Translations under genes and position numbers: made by a program
Part shown: positions 7,100 through 13,297 of the stretch, piece by piece
Numbering within the stretch: the stretch's first letter is position 1
How the letters are laid out: each line of letters starts with the position of its first letter
Notes under the pieces: model-generated
Database searches by the model: none
What the model was told of the DNA's origin: nothing
What the model saw: only the letters and a program-made list of their open reading frames with translations
Origin: JAATGA01 sp047605605
Lineage (GTDB): Bacteria > Pseudomonadota > Alphaproteobacteria > Rhodobacterales > Rhodobacteraceae
Assembly: GCA_047605605.1 (NCBI GenBank)
Contig: JASGFG010000067.1
Location: forward strand, 1-22,307
Length of the DNA: 22,307 bases
Direction: 5' to 3'

Positions 7100-8417
7100 C
7101 CAGCCGTTCGACCCGCGGAAAGGCCCGCCACATCGTCAGCCCCCGCGTGGCGTTCAGCACCATCAGCCCCGCCCAGAGGCCGTGGTTCCCGAAGGCCGGC
7201 ACCAGAAGCAGCAGCGACAGCGCATAGACTGCGACCGAGATCGCCATGCAGCGCATCATCTCGCGCGTCATCATCGCGCCGATGAAGATGCCGTCGTAGA
7301 TCCAGCTGGCCACCCCCACCATCGGCGCCAGCATCAGCCAGGGCAGAAAGCGCCGCGCCTCGGCCCGCACGTCGGGGGCGGTGGTCATCAGGTCGATGAT
7401 CGCCGGGCCAAAGGCGGCAAACAGCGCGGCCAGCGCCAGGCTGCCCGCCACCCCCCATTGCAGGGTGATGCGCGAGGCGGCGCGCACCTGCCCCAGGGCG
7501 CGCGCGCCGACCGCCTGGCCCACCAGTGTTTCCGCCGCAAATGCCACCCCGTCCAGCGCATAGGCGGTGATTTCCAGAAATTGCAGCAGAACCTGGTTGG
7601 CCGCCAGTTCCACATCCCCGAACCGCGCGCCCAACAGGACAAAGGTAGTGAAGGATGCTTGCAGGATGACTGAACGGATCATGATGTCGCGGTTGGTCCC
7701 GAACATCCGCCACAAGGCCGCCCGGTCGCCGAACCGCGCCAGCGTCGCCGCCGCCCCGGCAAGGGCCGACCGGCAGAACCACAGCCCCGCCGCCAGCCCC
7801 GCCCATTCCGCGATCAGCGTCGCCGCAGCCACCCCCGGCACACCCCAGCCCATGCCCAGCACGAACCACAGGTCCAGCAGGATGTTCACGCCGTTCATCC
7901 ACAGTTGCAGCACAAAGATCGCCCGCGTCCGTTCCACCGCCACCAGCCAGCCGGTGACAGCGTAAAGCCCGATGGTCGCAGGCGCCCCCCAGATGCGGAT
8001 CGACAGGTATTGACGCGACAGGCTTTCGACCTCGGGCCCGGCGGGGGCCACGGCAAAGGCGGTGCCGAACAGCGGATGCTGCAACAGGATCAACGCCAGC
8101 CCCGCCAGCCCGGCGATGGTCAGCGCCCGCCACAGGACCGCGGCGCGCTCGGCCCCGTCCCCCGCCCCGTGGGCCTGCGCCGCAAGGCCCGAGGTGCCCA
8201 TCCGCAGAAAGCTGAACAGCCAGTAAAGCGTGGCCAGAACCACGGCCCCCAGCCCCACGGCACCGATGGGCGCCGCCTGCCCCATCTGGCCCACCACAGC
8301 CGTATCCACCGCCCCCAGCAGCGGCACGGTGGCATTCGACAGGACGATCGGCCCCGCGATCCTCAGCACGCGGCCATGGGTGATCCCCTGGGGCCCGGTC
8401 GGTGCAGATGCGGTCAT
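7089..8417 (-). CDS. MATE family efflux transporter (DinF-like)
   Basis: This 442-residue, roughly 12-span inner-membrane antiporter starts at ATG 8417, overlapping the thioesterase stop by ATGA. The N-terminal segment RIAGPIVLSNATVPLLGAVDTAVVGQMG is the characteristic first MATE span and loop. The second half begins near FGTNRDIMIRSVILQASFTT and carries ANQVLLQFLEITAYALDGVAFAAETLVGQAVGA, typical of the DinF branch. MATE proteins expel cationic or lipophilic compounds using Na+ or H+; the substrate here is unknown. The frame stays open far upstream, but that region belongs to the two thioesterase genes. Coupling to acyl-CoA thioesterases is conserved enough in layout to suggest shared transcription, though a functional link is only inferred. 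Confidence 0.93.
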   Translation of the reverse strand: MTASAPTGPQGITHGRVLRIAGPIVLSNATVPLLGAVDTAVVGQMGQAAPIGAVGLGAVVLATLYWLFSFLRMGTSGLAAQAHGAGDGAERAAVLWRALTIAGLAGLALILLQHPLFGTAFAVAPAGPEVESLSRQYLSIRIWGAPATIGLYAVTGWLVAVERTRAIFVLQLWMNGVNILLDLWFVLGMGWGVPGVAAATLIAEWAGLAAGLWFCRSALAGAAATLARFGDRAALWRMFGTNRDIMIRSVILQASFTTFVLLGARFGDVELAANQVLLQFLEITAYALDGVAFAAETLVGQAVGARALGQVRAASRITLQWGVAGSLALAALFAAFGPAIIDLMTTAPDVRAEARRFLPWLMLAPMVGVASWIYDGIFIGAMMTREMMRCMAISVAVYALSLLLLVPAFGNHGLWAGLMVLNATRGLTMWRAFPRVERLVTA

Positions 8418-8917
8418 TCGGCCGGCGCACCCGGCGCGGGCGGCATCAGGAAATGCCCCGTCGCCTGCGCGAAAAGCCGCGCGCGGTTGTCCTGCCAGGC
8501 CTCGACATGCACGCTGGCATAGCGCCGCCCCGACCTGTTGACGCGCGCCCGCGCATAGGCATCGCGCGGCAGGCCGGACCGCAGGAAGTCCACCGTAAAG
8601 TCGATGGTCTTGGGCAGGACCACATCGGCGGCGAGGTCCAGCCGCCCGGCCTCGACCCCCTCCCACATCGTGGCCCAGGTCAGTTCGATGATCGCGGCGA
8701 TTTCCAGAAAGGCGGCGATGGCCCCGCCGTGCAGCGCCGGCAGCACCGGGTTGCCGATCAATTCGCCCGCATAGGGCAGGATGCCCGTCAGCTCGTCCCC
8801 CCGCCGGTCGAACCGGACGCCCAGAAAGCCGATATAGGGCACACGGTCCAGCACCGCCTTCAGCGCGGCATCGCGGCGTTCCTTGACCACCTGCACGGGT
8901 TCGGGCTGCGGCCGCAT
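8414..8917 (-). CDS. PaaI/hotdog-fold thioesterase, Glu-type active site
   Basis: This 167-residue hotdog-fold protein is of the PaaI/4HBT type, which hydrolyses acyl-CoA thioesters in the cytosol. The central motif is PALHGGAIAAFLEIAA, with HGG near residue 63 and a Glu nine residues after its His, the position that holds the catalytic acid. The tandem neighbour has Asp there. The C-half has TIDFTVDFLRSGLPRDAYARARV, matching the long beta strands of the fold. ATG 8917 overlaps the upstream gene's TGA by one base. GTG 8920 would add one residue and give a 4-base overlap. The stop overlaps the MATE start. Substrate chain length or ring type cannot be inferred; an aromatic or medium-chain acyl-CoA is possible. 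Confidence 0.9.
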   Translation of the reverse strand: MRPQPEPVQVVKERRDAALKAVLDRVPYIGFLGVRFDRRGDELTGILPYAGELIGNPVLPALHGGAIAAFLEIAAIIELTWATMWEGVEAGRLDLAADVVLPKTIDFTVDFLRSGLPRDAYARARVNRSGRRYASVHVEAWQDNRARLFAQATGHFLMPPAPGAPAE

Positions 8918-9351
8918 CACCGTGCCCCTGCCCGTTCCAGGGTGAAGGCGCCCGTGGCCGCGGCAACGGGGCGCTCGTCATCCTCGTCATAGGCATGGGC
9001 GCGCACGAAGGCGACCGAACGGGTGACGTGATAGCATTCCGCCCGCGCCACGATGCTTTGCCCCGGCGTGGCGGGCCGCATGTAGTCGATGCGCAGGTCC
9101 AGCGTCGCCGTGGCCATCGCCTGCGCCTGCGGATGGCACAGGACCGCCGCCCCCGATGCGGTATCCAGCAGCGCCGAAACCGCACCGCCATGGATCACCC
9201 CGGTTGCCGGATCGCCGACGAACCGCGCATCCCATGGCATCGAGACGGCGGCCCGCCCGCCGCCGATCTCGTCCAGCGACATTCCCAGCGTGCGGGAATG
9301 GGGGATCGCCTCGATGAACTGCCGGGCCATGGCTTTCAGGTCGCTGGTCAT
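8917..9351 (-). CDS. PaaI/hotdog-fold thioesterase, Asp-type active site
   Basis: This 144-residue hotdog thioesterase is the first gene of the minus-strand trio. GVIHGGAVSALLDTASGAA places HGG at 54-56 and the catalytic-type acid Asp63, as in PaaI and human ACOT13. TATLDLRIDYMRPATPGQSIVARAE is the conserved strand-turn-strand following the hotdog helix. The length is standard for the family. The ATG at 9351 has GAGG about five bases upstream on the minus strand. A candidate promoter lies about 25 bases further out. The product probably forms dimers or tetramers. Whether it works with the divergent beta-oxidation cluster by clearing stalled acyl-CoAs is an inference from position only. Confidence 0.92.
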   Translation of the reverse strand: MTSDLKAMARQFIEAIPHSRTLGMSLDEIGGGRAAVSMPWDARFVGDPATGVIHGGAVSALLDTASGAAVLCHPQAQAMATATLDLRIDYMRPATPGQSIVARAECYHVTRSVAFVRAHAYDEDDERPVAAATGAFTLERAGAR

Positions 9352-9376
9352 ATCGCCTCGCTTTGGCTGCCGGGAT

Positions 9377-9405
9377 CATATTCCCCGATGCCCCCGCGAC
9401 CGCAA
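9377..9405 (-). promoter_or_regulatory. Candidate promoter for the thioesterase-MATE operon
   Basis: Read on the minus strand, TTGCGG (9400-9405) is followed after 17 bases by AATATG (9377-9382). The overlapping TATGAT (9375-9380) gives a 19-base spacer. The distance to the ATG at 9351 is reasonable for a short leader with the GAGG ribosome site. Assigned by eye only. Confidence 0.4.
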
Positions 9406-9411
9406 GCCCCG

Positions 9412-9440
9412 TTGCGCCCTGCCCCCCGACCCCCTAGGGT
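9412..9440 (+). promoter_or_regulatory. Candidate promoter for the first MerR gene
   Basis: TTGCGC (9412-9417) and TAGGGT (9435-9440) are separated by 17 bases. They sit about 20 bases upstream of a strong ribosome-binding site AGGAGAGG (9447-9454), which fixes ATG 9461 as the start. The -10 is poor by general consensus, though such weak boxes are common in GC-rich alphaproteobacteria. Confidence 0.3.
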
Positions 9441-9460
9441 TGCAGCAGGAGAGGAAAGCC

Positions 9461-9853
9461 ATGACCGACACCCCCCGCCTGACCTTCAAGGAGATGTGTG
9501 CAAGGTTCGACGTGACGCCGCGCACCCTGCGGTATTACGAATATATCGAACTGCTGTCCCCGCAGAAGGAAGGCCGCGCCCGGTTTTATGGCCCGCGCGA
9601 GGTGGCGCGGATGACGCTGATCCTGCGCGGCCGCCGCTTTGGCTTTTCGCTGGAAGAAATCCGGCAATGGCTGCTGATCTACCGCCAGAAAGGCACCCGC
9701 CCGCAGCTTCAGGCCTGGGTCGGCCTTGCCGACCGGCAGCTGGCCGAACTGGACCGCCAGCGCACCGAGCTGGACGTGACGATCCAGGATCTGCGCGCCC
9801 TGCGCGAAACCGCCATCGGCCAGATGGCCGACCTGCCGCCCGATCAAGGGTGA
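9461..9853 (+). CDS. MerR family transcriptional regulator 1 (acyl-CoA degradation cluster)
   Basis: This 130-residue regulator has an N-terminal winged helix-turn-helix: FKEMCARFDVTPRTLRYYEYIELL (about residues 9-32) and the wing with RARFYGPREVARMTLILRGRRFGFSLEEI. A C-terminal coiled-coil dimerisation helix follows (about 78-118, LADRQLAELDRQRTELDVTIQDLRAL). It lacks the clustered cysteines of metal-sensing MerR proteins, so a small-molecule or acyl-CoA signal is more likely. It is a close paralogue of the next gene, sharing CxxFDVTPRTLR and the whole LTLILRG-RFGFSLE region. The frame is open upstream on the plus strand, but the strong AGGAGAGG site and family length support ATG 9461. Its target is inferred to be the acyl-CoA genes downstream. 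Confidence 0.9.
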   Translation: MTDTPRLTFKEMCARFDVTPRTLRYYEYIELLSPQKEGRARFYGPREVARMTLILRGRRFGFSLEEIRQWLLIYRQKGTRPQLQAWVGLADRQLAELDRQRTELDVTIQDLRALRETAIGQMADLPPDQG

Positions 9854-9890
9854 CGCAAAGGCAATCTTTCCCCGTGAAAGCGTGACACCG

Positions 9891-9910
9891 CGTCAGCATT
9901 TTCGCTGACG
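9891..9910. promoter_or_regulatory. Inverted repeat CGTCAGC/GCTGACG between the two MerR genes
   Basis: CGTCAGC (9891-9897) and GCTGACG (9904-9910) are perfect 7-base arms around ATTTTC. The repeat lies 37 bases after the first MerR stop and just upstream of the LiuR-like palindrome. No T run follows, so it is a weak terminator candidate. It may equally be an extra operator half, since TGACG words recur at 9907 and 9911. Confidence 0.35.
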
Positions 9911-9914
9911 TGAC

Positions 9915-9944
9915 GTTACATTTACGTCAACGTAAACCTATCTG
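9915..9944 (+). promoter_or_regulatory. LiuR-like MerR operator within a candidate promoter
   Basis: TTTACGTCAACGTAAA at 9921-9936 is a perfect palindrome of two 7-base arms around CA. It closely resembles the TTTACGT-N2-ACGTAAA operator described for LiuR, the MerR-type regulator of branched-chain amino acid and fatty acid degradation in proteobacteria. GTTACA (9915-9920) and TATCTG (9939-9944) could be -35 and -10 boxes with the palindrome filling the 18-base spacer, the usual MerR operator position. The site precedes the second MerR gene and, through it, the acyl-CoA dehydrogenase. This suggests autoregulation plus control of the pathway. The box assignments are weaker than the palindrome. 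Confidence 0.6.
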
Positions 9945-10000
9945 GTATCAGGGAGGAGCCGCAGGGTATCCGCCCGGTTCCCCATGCGGCGAGAGTGACG

Positions 10001-10393
10001 ATGACCGATGACGTGCTGACCATCCGCGAAATGTGCGAGGCGTTCGACGTGACGCCGCGGACGCTTCGCTTCTATGAATCGAAGGAGTTGCTGTTTCCGA
10101 TCCGCGAAGGCACCCGGCGCCTGTTCACCCGGCGCGACCGGGCACGGCTGACGCTGATCCTGCGGGGAAAGCGCTTCGGCTTTTCGCTGGAGGACATCCG
10201 CCAGCTTCTGGACATGTATGACCGCGACGACGCGCATGAGGCCCAGTTGAAGCGCACCTACGAACTGGCAATGGGCCGGCTGGCCCAGATGCAGGCGCAA
10301 AGGGACGAACTGGATCAGGCCATCGGCGAGTTGAAGGAACAACTGGAATGGGGCGCGTCACAGCTCGCCTCGTTCCGCAAGGCGGCCGAATAG
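10001..10393 (+). CDS. MerR family transcriptional regulator 2 (LiuR-like)
   Basis: This 130-residue MerR protein has an N-terminal DNA-binding domain (TIREMCEAFDVTPRTLRFYESKELL, about residues 6-30, then LFTRRDRARLTLILRGKRFGFSLEDIRQLLDMYD). A long C-terminal coiled coil follows (about 80-120, ELAMGRLAQMQAQRDELDQAIGELKEQLE). The DNA-binding half is very like that of the preceding regulator, while the C-terminal halves diverge, so the two may read different signals. The LiuR-type operator directly upstream and the acyl-CoA dehydrogenase 27 bases downstream support a role in fatty-acid or branched-chain acyl-CoA degradation. ATG 10001 has GAGAG at 9991-9995. GTG 9995 in frame would add two residues but would overlap that site. 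Confidence 0.91.
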   Translation: MTDDVLTIREMCEAFDVTPRTLRFYESKELLFPIREGTRRLFTRRDRARLTLILRGKRFGFSLEDIRQLLDMYDRDDAHEAQLKRTYELAMGRLAQMQAQRDELDQAIGELKEQLEWGASQLASFRKAAE

Positions 10394-10420
10394 GCCCGCA
10401 TCGACCAAAGGGAGAGACCG

Positions 10421-12193
10421 ATGACCACCTACACCGCCCCCGTAAAGGACATGCAGTTCCTGCTGCACGACGTTCTGAACGTGTCCGAGGCCGCGACCCC
10501 CGGCTATGCCGAACTGGAACGCAGCTTCACCGAGGCGGTGCTGGACGAGGCAGGCAAGCTGGCCTCGGACGTGCTGGCGCCGCTGAACGCGGTCGGCGAT
10601 GCCGAGGGCTGCGTGCTGGAAAACGGCGTGGTGCGCACCCCCGACGGCTTCAAGGCCGCGTTTCAGGCGATGAAGGACGGCGGCTGGACCGCGCTGGACG
10701 CGCCCGAGGCCTATGGCGGGCAGGCGCTGCCCTATCTGATGTCGACCGCCGTGGGCGAGATCTTCGTTTCCGCCAACATGGCCTTCAACATGTATCAGGG
10801 CCTGACCCATGGCGCGGTCTCGGCGATCCTGACCCACGGGTCGGACGAACAGAAGGCGACCTATCTGCCGAAGATGGTCGCCTGCGACTGGACCGGCACG
10901 ATGAACCTGACGGAACCCCATTGCGGCACCGACCTTGGCCTGCTGCGCACGCGGGCCGAACCGCAGGCCGATGGCAGCTATCTGATCACCGGGCAGAAGA
11001 TCTTCATTTCCGCCGGCGATCACGACATGGCCGACAACATCATCCATCTGGTGCTGGCCAAGGCACCGGGGGGCGGCGAAGGGACCAAGGGCATCTCGCT
11101 GTTCATCGTGCCGAAATTTCTGGTGAACGAAGACGGCTCGCTGGGTGCGCGCAACCCCGTGACGGTCGGCAAGATCGAAGAAAAGATGGGCATCCACGGC
11201 AATGCCACCTGCGTGCTGAACTATGACGGCGCAAAGGGCTGGCTGCTGGGCGACCTGCACAAGGGGATGCGGGCGATGTTCACCATGATGAACGAGGCGC
11301 GGCTTGGCGTCGGCCTGCAAGGCTATGCCGTGGCCGACGCCGCCTATCAGAACGCCGCCGCCTATGCCAAGGACCGCCTGCAAGGCCGCGCCGTCACGGG
11401 TGCCGAAAACCCCAAAGGCCCCGCCGATCCGCTGATCGTGCATCCCGACATCCGCCGCGCGCTGATGGACCAGAAAAGCTTTGTCGAGGGCGCCCGCGCG
11501 CTGACCTTCTGGGCGGCCAGCCTGATCGACCGCGCCCATGCGGGCGATGCGGCGGCCGACGGGCTGGTCAGCCTGATGATCCCGGTGGTCAAGGGCTTCC
11601 AGACCGACAAGGGGTTCGAGGGCGCGGTTCTGGCCCAGCAGATCTATGGCGGGCACGGCTATATCGAGGAACAGGGCATGTCCCAGTTCGTCCGCGACGC
11701 CCGGATCGCGATGATCTACGAAGGCGCGAATGGCGTGCAGGCGCTGGATCTGGTGGGGCGAAAACTGGCGCAGGACGGCGGCAAGCACGTCATGGCCTTC
11801 TTCGAGATGGTCAAGGCCGAGTGCAAGGGGCATGACGGCGACGAAAGGATGAAGGGCTTTGTCGAGCCGCTGAAGGCCGCGTCGAAACAGCTTCAGGCGG
11901 CGGGGATGTTCTTCATGCAGAACGGGATGAAGAACCCCAATGCGGCGCTGTCCGGCAGCTATGACTTCATGCACCTGATGGGGCATGTCTGCCTGGGCCT
12001 GATGTGGACACGGATGGCCAAGGCCGCCCATGCCGCGCTGGATGCAGGCGCCGCCGACCGCGACTTCTACGAGGCAAAGATCGCGACGGGGCGCTATTAC
12101 ATGGTCCGCCAGCTGCCCGCCTGCGCGATGCATCTGGCCCGCATCGAAAGCGGCGCCGATCCGGTGATGGCGCTGGCCGCCGAAGCGTTCTAA
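10421..12193 (+). CDS. Acyl-CoA dehydrogenase with C-terminal extension
   Basis: This 590-residue FAD-dependent enzyme oxidises acyl-CoA to trans-2-enoyl-CoA, the first step of beta-oxidation. Domains in order are a short N-terminal extension (PVKDMQFLLHDVLN), the helical N-domain, and the FAD-contacting beta domain (MNLTEPHCGTDLGLLRT, then ITGQKIFISAGDHD). The C-terminal helical domain has QIYGGHGYIEEQGMSQFVRDARIAMIYEGANGVQALD, in which Glu434 is at the catalytic base position, and a further acyl-CoA dehydrogenase C-terminal domain of about 120 residues follows. This long form includes FadE-type enzymes and the DMSP-pathway enzyme DmdC. With thiolase and FadB-type genes next to it, general fatty acyl-CoA use is more likely than methylmercaptopropionyl-CoA, but DmdC-like activity cannot be excluded. 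Ribosome site GGGAGAG is at 10410-10416. Confidence 0.94.
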   Translation: MTTYTAPVKDMQFLLHDVLNVSEAATPGYAELERSFTEAVLDEAGKLASDVLAPLNAVGDAEGCVLENGVVRTPDGFKAAFQAMKDGGWTALDAPEAYGGQALPYLMSTAVGEIFVSANMAFNMYQGLTHGAVSAILTHGSDEQKATYLPKMVACDWTGTMNLTEPHCGTDLGLLRTRAEPQADGSYLITGQKIFISAGDHDMADNIIHLVLAKAPGGGEGTKGISLFIVPKFLVNEDGSLGARNPVTVGKIEEKMGIHGNATCVLNYDGAKGWLLGDLHKGMRAMFTMMNEARLGVGLQGYAVADAAYQNAAAYAKDRLQGRAVTGAENPKGPADPLIVHPDIRRALMDQKSFVEGARALTFWAASLIDRAHAGDAAADGLVSLMIPVVKGFQTDKGFEGAVLAQQIYGGHGYIEEQGMSQFVRDARIAMIYEGANGVQALDLVGRKLAQDGGKHVMAFFEMVKAECKGHDGDERMKGFVEPLKAASKQLQAAGMFFMQNGMKNPNAALSGSYDFMHLMGHVCLGLMWTRMAKAAHAALDAGAADRDFYEAKIATGRYYMVRQLPACAMHLARIESGADPVMALAAEAF

Positions 12194-12207
12194 GCTTTAC
12201 GGCGAAC

Positions 12208-12232
12208 CGGGCGGGGCTTCCTTCCCCGCCCG
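12208..12232 (+). terminator. Hairpin after the acyl-CoA dehydrogenase gene (possible terminator)
   Basis: CGGGCGGGG (12208-12216) and CCCCGCCCG (12224-12232) form a perfect 9-bp stem with loop CTTCCTT, starting 15 bases after the stop. There is no T run, so it may be a Rho-assisted or partial terminator, or a 3' stabiliser separating the dehydrogenase message from the small gene that follows. Confidence 0.45.
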
Positions 12233-12254
12233 CCCCGCGCCCCCGGAGCCGCCG

Positions 12255-12467
12255 ATGCCGAAACGCTTTCGCCTGACCCGCCGCTTTCCCGTCGCGATGA
12301 CCGAGGACGGCTATCGCCGCCTGAAACGCTTTGCCGCCGAGGCCGGGCTGGACGAGGGCGAGGCGCTGTCCTTCCTGTTCGAACATTTCGACAGCGTGAT
12401 GCACAAGGACAACCTGACCCACCGCCTGCGGCTGTTCAATTCGGAACTGGACGACCGCAAGCGGTGA
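12255..12467 (+). CDS. Small basic protein of unknown function, possibly ribbon-helix-helix-like
   Basis: This 70-residue protein sits between the acyl-CoA dehydrogenase and GST genes. Its start is supported by GGAG at 12245-12248, seven bases before ATG, and its codon use matches the neighbours. It opens with a very basic stretch (PKRFRLTRRFPVAM) that could be a beta strand. Two amphipathic helices follow (TEDGYRRLKRFAAEAGL and DEGEALSFLFEHFDSVM), then a charged tail (NLTHRLRLFNSELDDRKR). The strand-helix-helix order is reminiscent of ribbon-helix-helix regulators or their solo derivatives, but I do not recognise the family. It has no cysteine and no signal peptide. It could be a DNA-binding or protein-interaction partner of the pathway. 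A hypothetical annotation is the honest call. Confidence 0.72.
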   Translation: MPKRFRLTRRFPVAMTEDGYRRLKRFAAEAGLDEGEALSFLFEHFDSVMHKDNLTHRLRLFNSELDDRKR

Positions 12468-12535
12468 CAGCCGGTGATCCGCCGCCCCATGGACAACCCA
12501 CCGGGGGGCTTTGCGCCCTCGGCGCTTCACACAAA

Positions 12536-12549
12536 CCCGAACGTTTGGG
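12536..12549. promoter_or_regulatory. Near-palindrome just upstream of the GST gene
   Basis: CCCGAACGTTTGGG reads as seven paired positions, one of them a G/T mismatch, ending eight bases before the ATG at 12557 and merging into the GGGGGACAGG ribosome site. It might be an operator or chance. No clear -10/-35 pair was found in the 89-base gap. Confidence 0.2.
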
Positions 12550-12556
12550 GGACAGG

Positions 12557-13195
12557 ATGACGGCAAAACTTTATTGCTTCGGCGAAAGCGGAAATGCCTA
12601 CAAGGCGGCGCTGACCATGGCGCTGACGGGATATGACTGGGAACCCGTCTGGGTCGATTTCTTCAACGGCGCCGCCCGCACGGCCGAGTTTCAGGCGCTG
12701 AACGAAATGGCCGAGGCGCCGGTGCTGGTCGAGGGCGATCTGACCCTCAGCCAGTCCTGCGTGATCCAGCTTCACGTCGCGGAGCGCACGGGAAAGCTGA
12801 TGGAGGGCGACCGGAACGAGATCCTGCGCTGGATGTTCTGGGACGGGCAAAAGGGGTCGGGCCAGCAGGGTGTCCTGCGGTTCCTGATGAACTTCCTGCC
12901 CGCCGACAAACGCCCGGTCGAGGCGATCCGGTTCCTGTCGGGCCGCGTCATGACCGCGCTCAACACGCTGGAGCGGCATTTGCAGGGCCGCGACTGGGTG
13001 GCGGGCGATGCGCCGACGCTGGCCGATACCGCCTGCTGCGGCTATCTGTTCTATCCCGAACAGTTCGGTTTCGACCGCAAGGCCATGCCGAACATCGACC
13101 GCTGGCTGTCGAACATCGAATCCCTGCCCGGCTGGAAGCATCCCTATGACCTGATGCCGGGCAAGCCCGCCGACCGCGGCTGGACCGGCCCGTAA
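12557..13195 (+). CDS. Glutathione S-transferase family protein
   Basis: This 212-residue cytosolic protein has a two-domain GST architecture. The N-terminal thioredoxin-like domain (about 1-80) begins KLYCFGESGNAYKAALTMALTG, with Ser10 in the usual catalytic Ser/Cys/Tyr region. It contains MAEAPVLVEGDLTLSQSCVIQLHVAERTG, the cis-Pro and glutathione gamma-glutamyl contact region. The helical C-terminal domain carries GRDWVAGDAPTLADTACCGYLFY, the N-capping-box motif of the fold. The frame is open upstream, but ATG 12557 has a good GGGGGACAGG site and begins at the expected first strand. Its place in a beta-oxidation cluster is unusual. It may detoxify reactive enoyl or aldehyde by-products, but the substrate is unknown. 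Confidence 0.9.
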   Translation: MTAKLYCFGESGNAYKAALTMALTGYDWEPVWVDFFNGAARTAEFQALNEMAEAPVLVEGDLTLSQSCVIQLHVAERTGKLMEGDRNEILRWMFWDGQKGSGQQGVLRFLMNFLPADKRPVEAIRFLSGRVMTALNTLERHLQGRDWVAGDAPTLADTACCGYLFYPEQFGFDRKAMPNIDRWLSNIESLPGWKHPYDLMPGKPADRGWTGP

Positions 13196-13206
13196 CTTGT
13201 GACGCG

Positions 13207-13239
13207 GCGTTCCGATGGCGGCGGGACGCAACGGAACGC
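13207..13239. promoter_or_regulatory. Inverted repeat upstream of the thiolase gene
   Basis: GCGTTCCG (13207-13214) and CGGAACGC (13232-13239) are perfect 8-base arms around a 17-base centre, 11 bases after the GST stop and 58 bases before the thiolase ATG. As RNA this is a weak terminator without a T run. As DNA it could be a two-half-site operator about 25 bases centre to centre. TAGGCT at 13263-13268 is a possible -10 for thiolase, with no clear -35. Confidence 0.35.
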
Positions 13240-13297
13240 AACCCACGGGCGGCATGGCCTGCTAGGCTCTGCCCGAAGAATACCTCGGAGGAACCCC

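Noticed and set aside
7089..9191. A 700-codon minus-strand frame suggesting a thioesterase-MATE fusion
   Set aside because: The upstream 258 codons are out of frame with both thioesterase genes and read as low-complexity sequence; MATE starts at 8417 with a normal first span and ATGA overlap.
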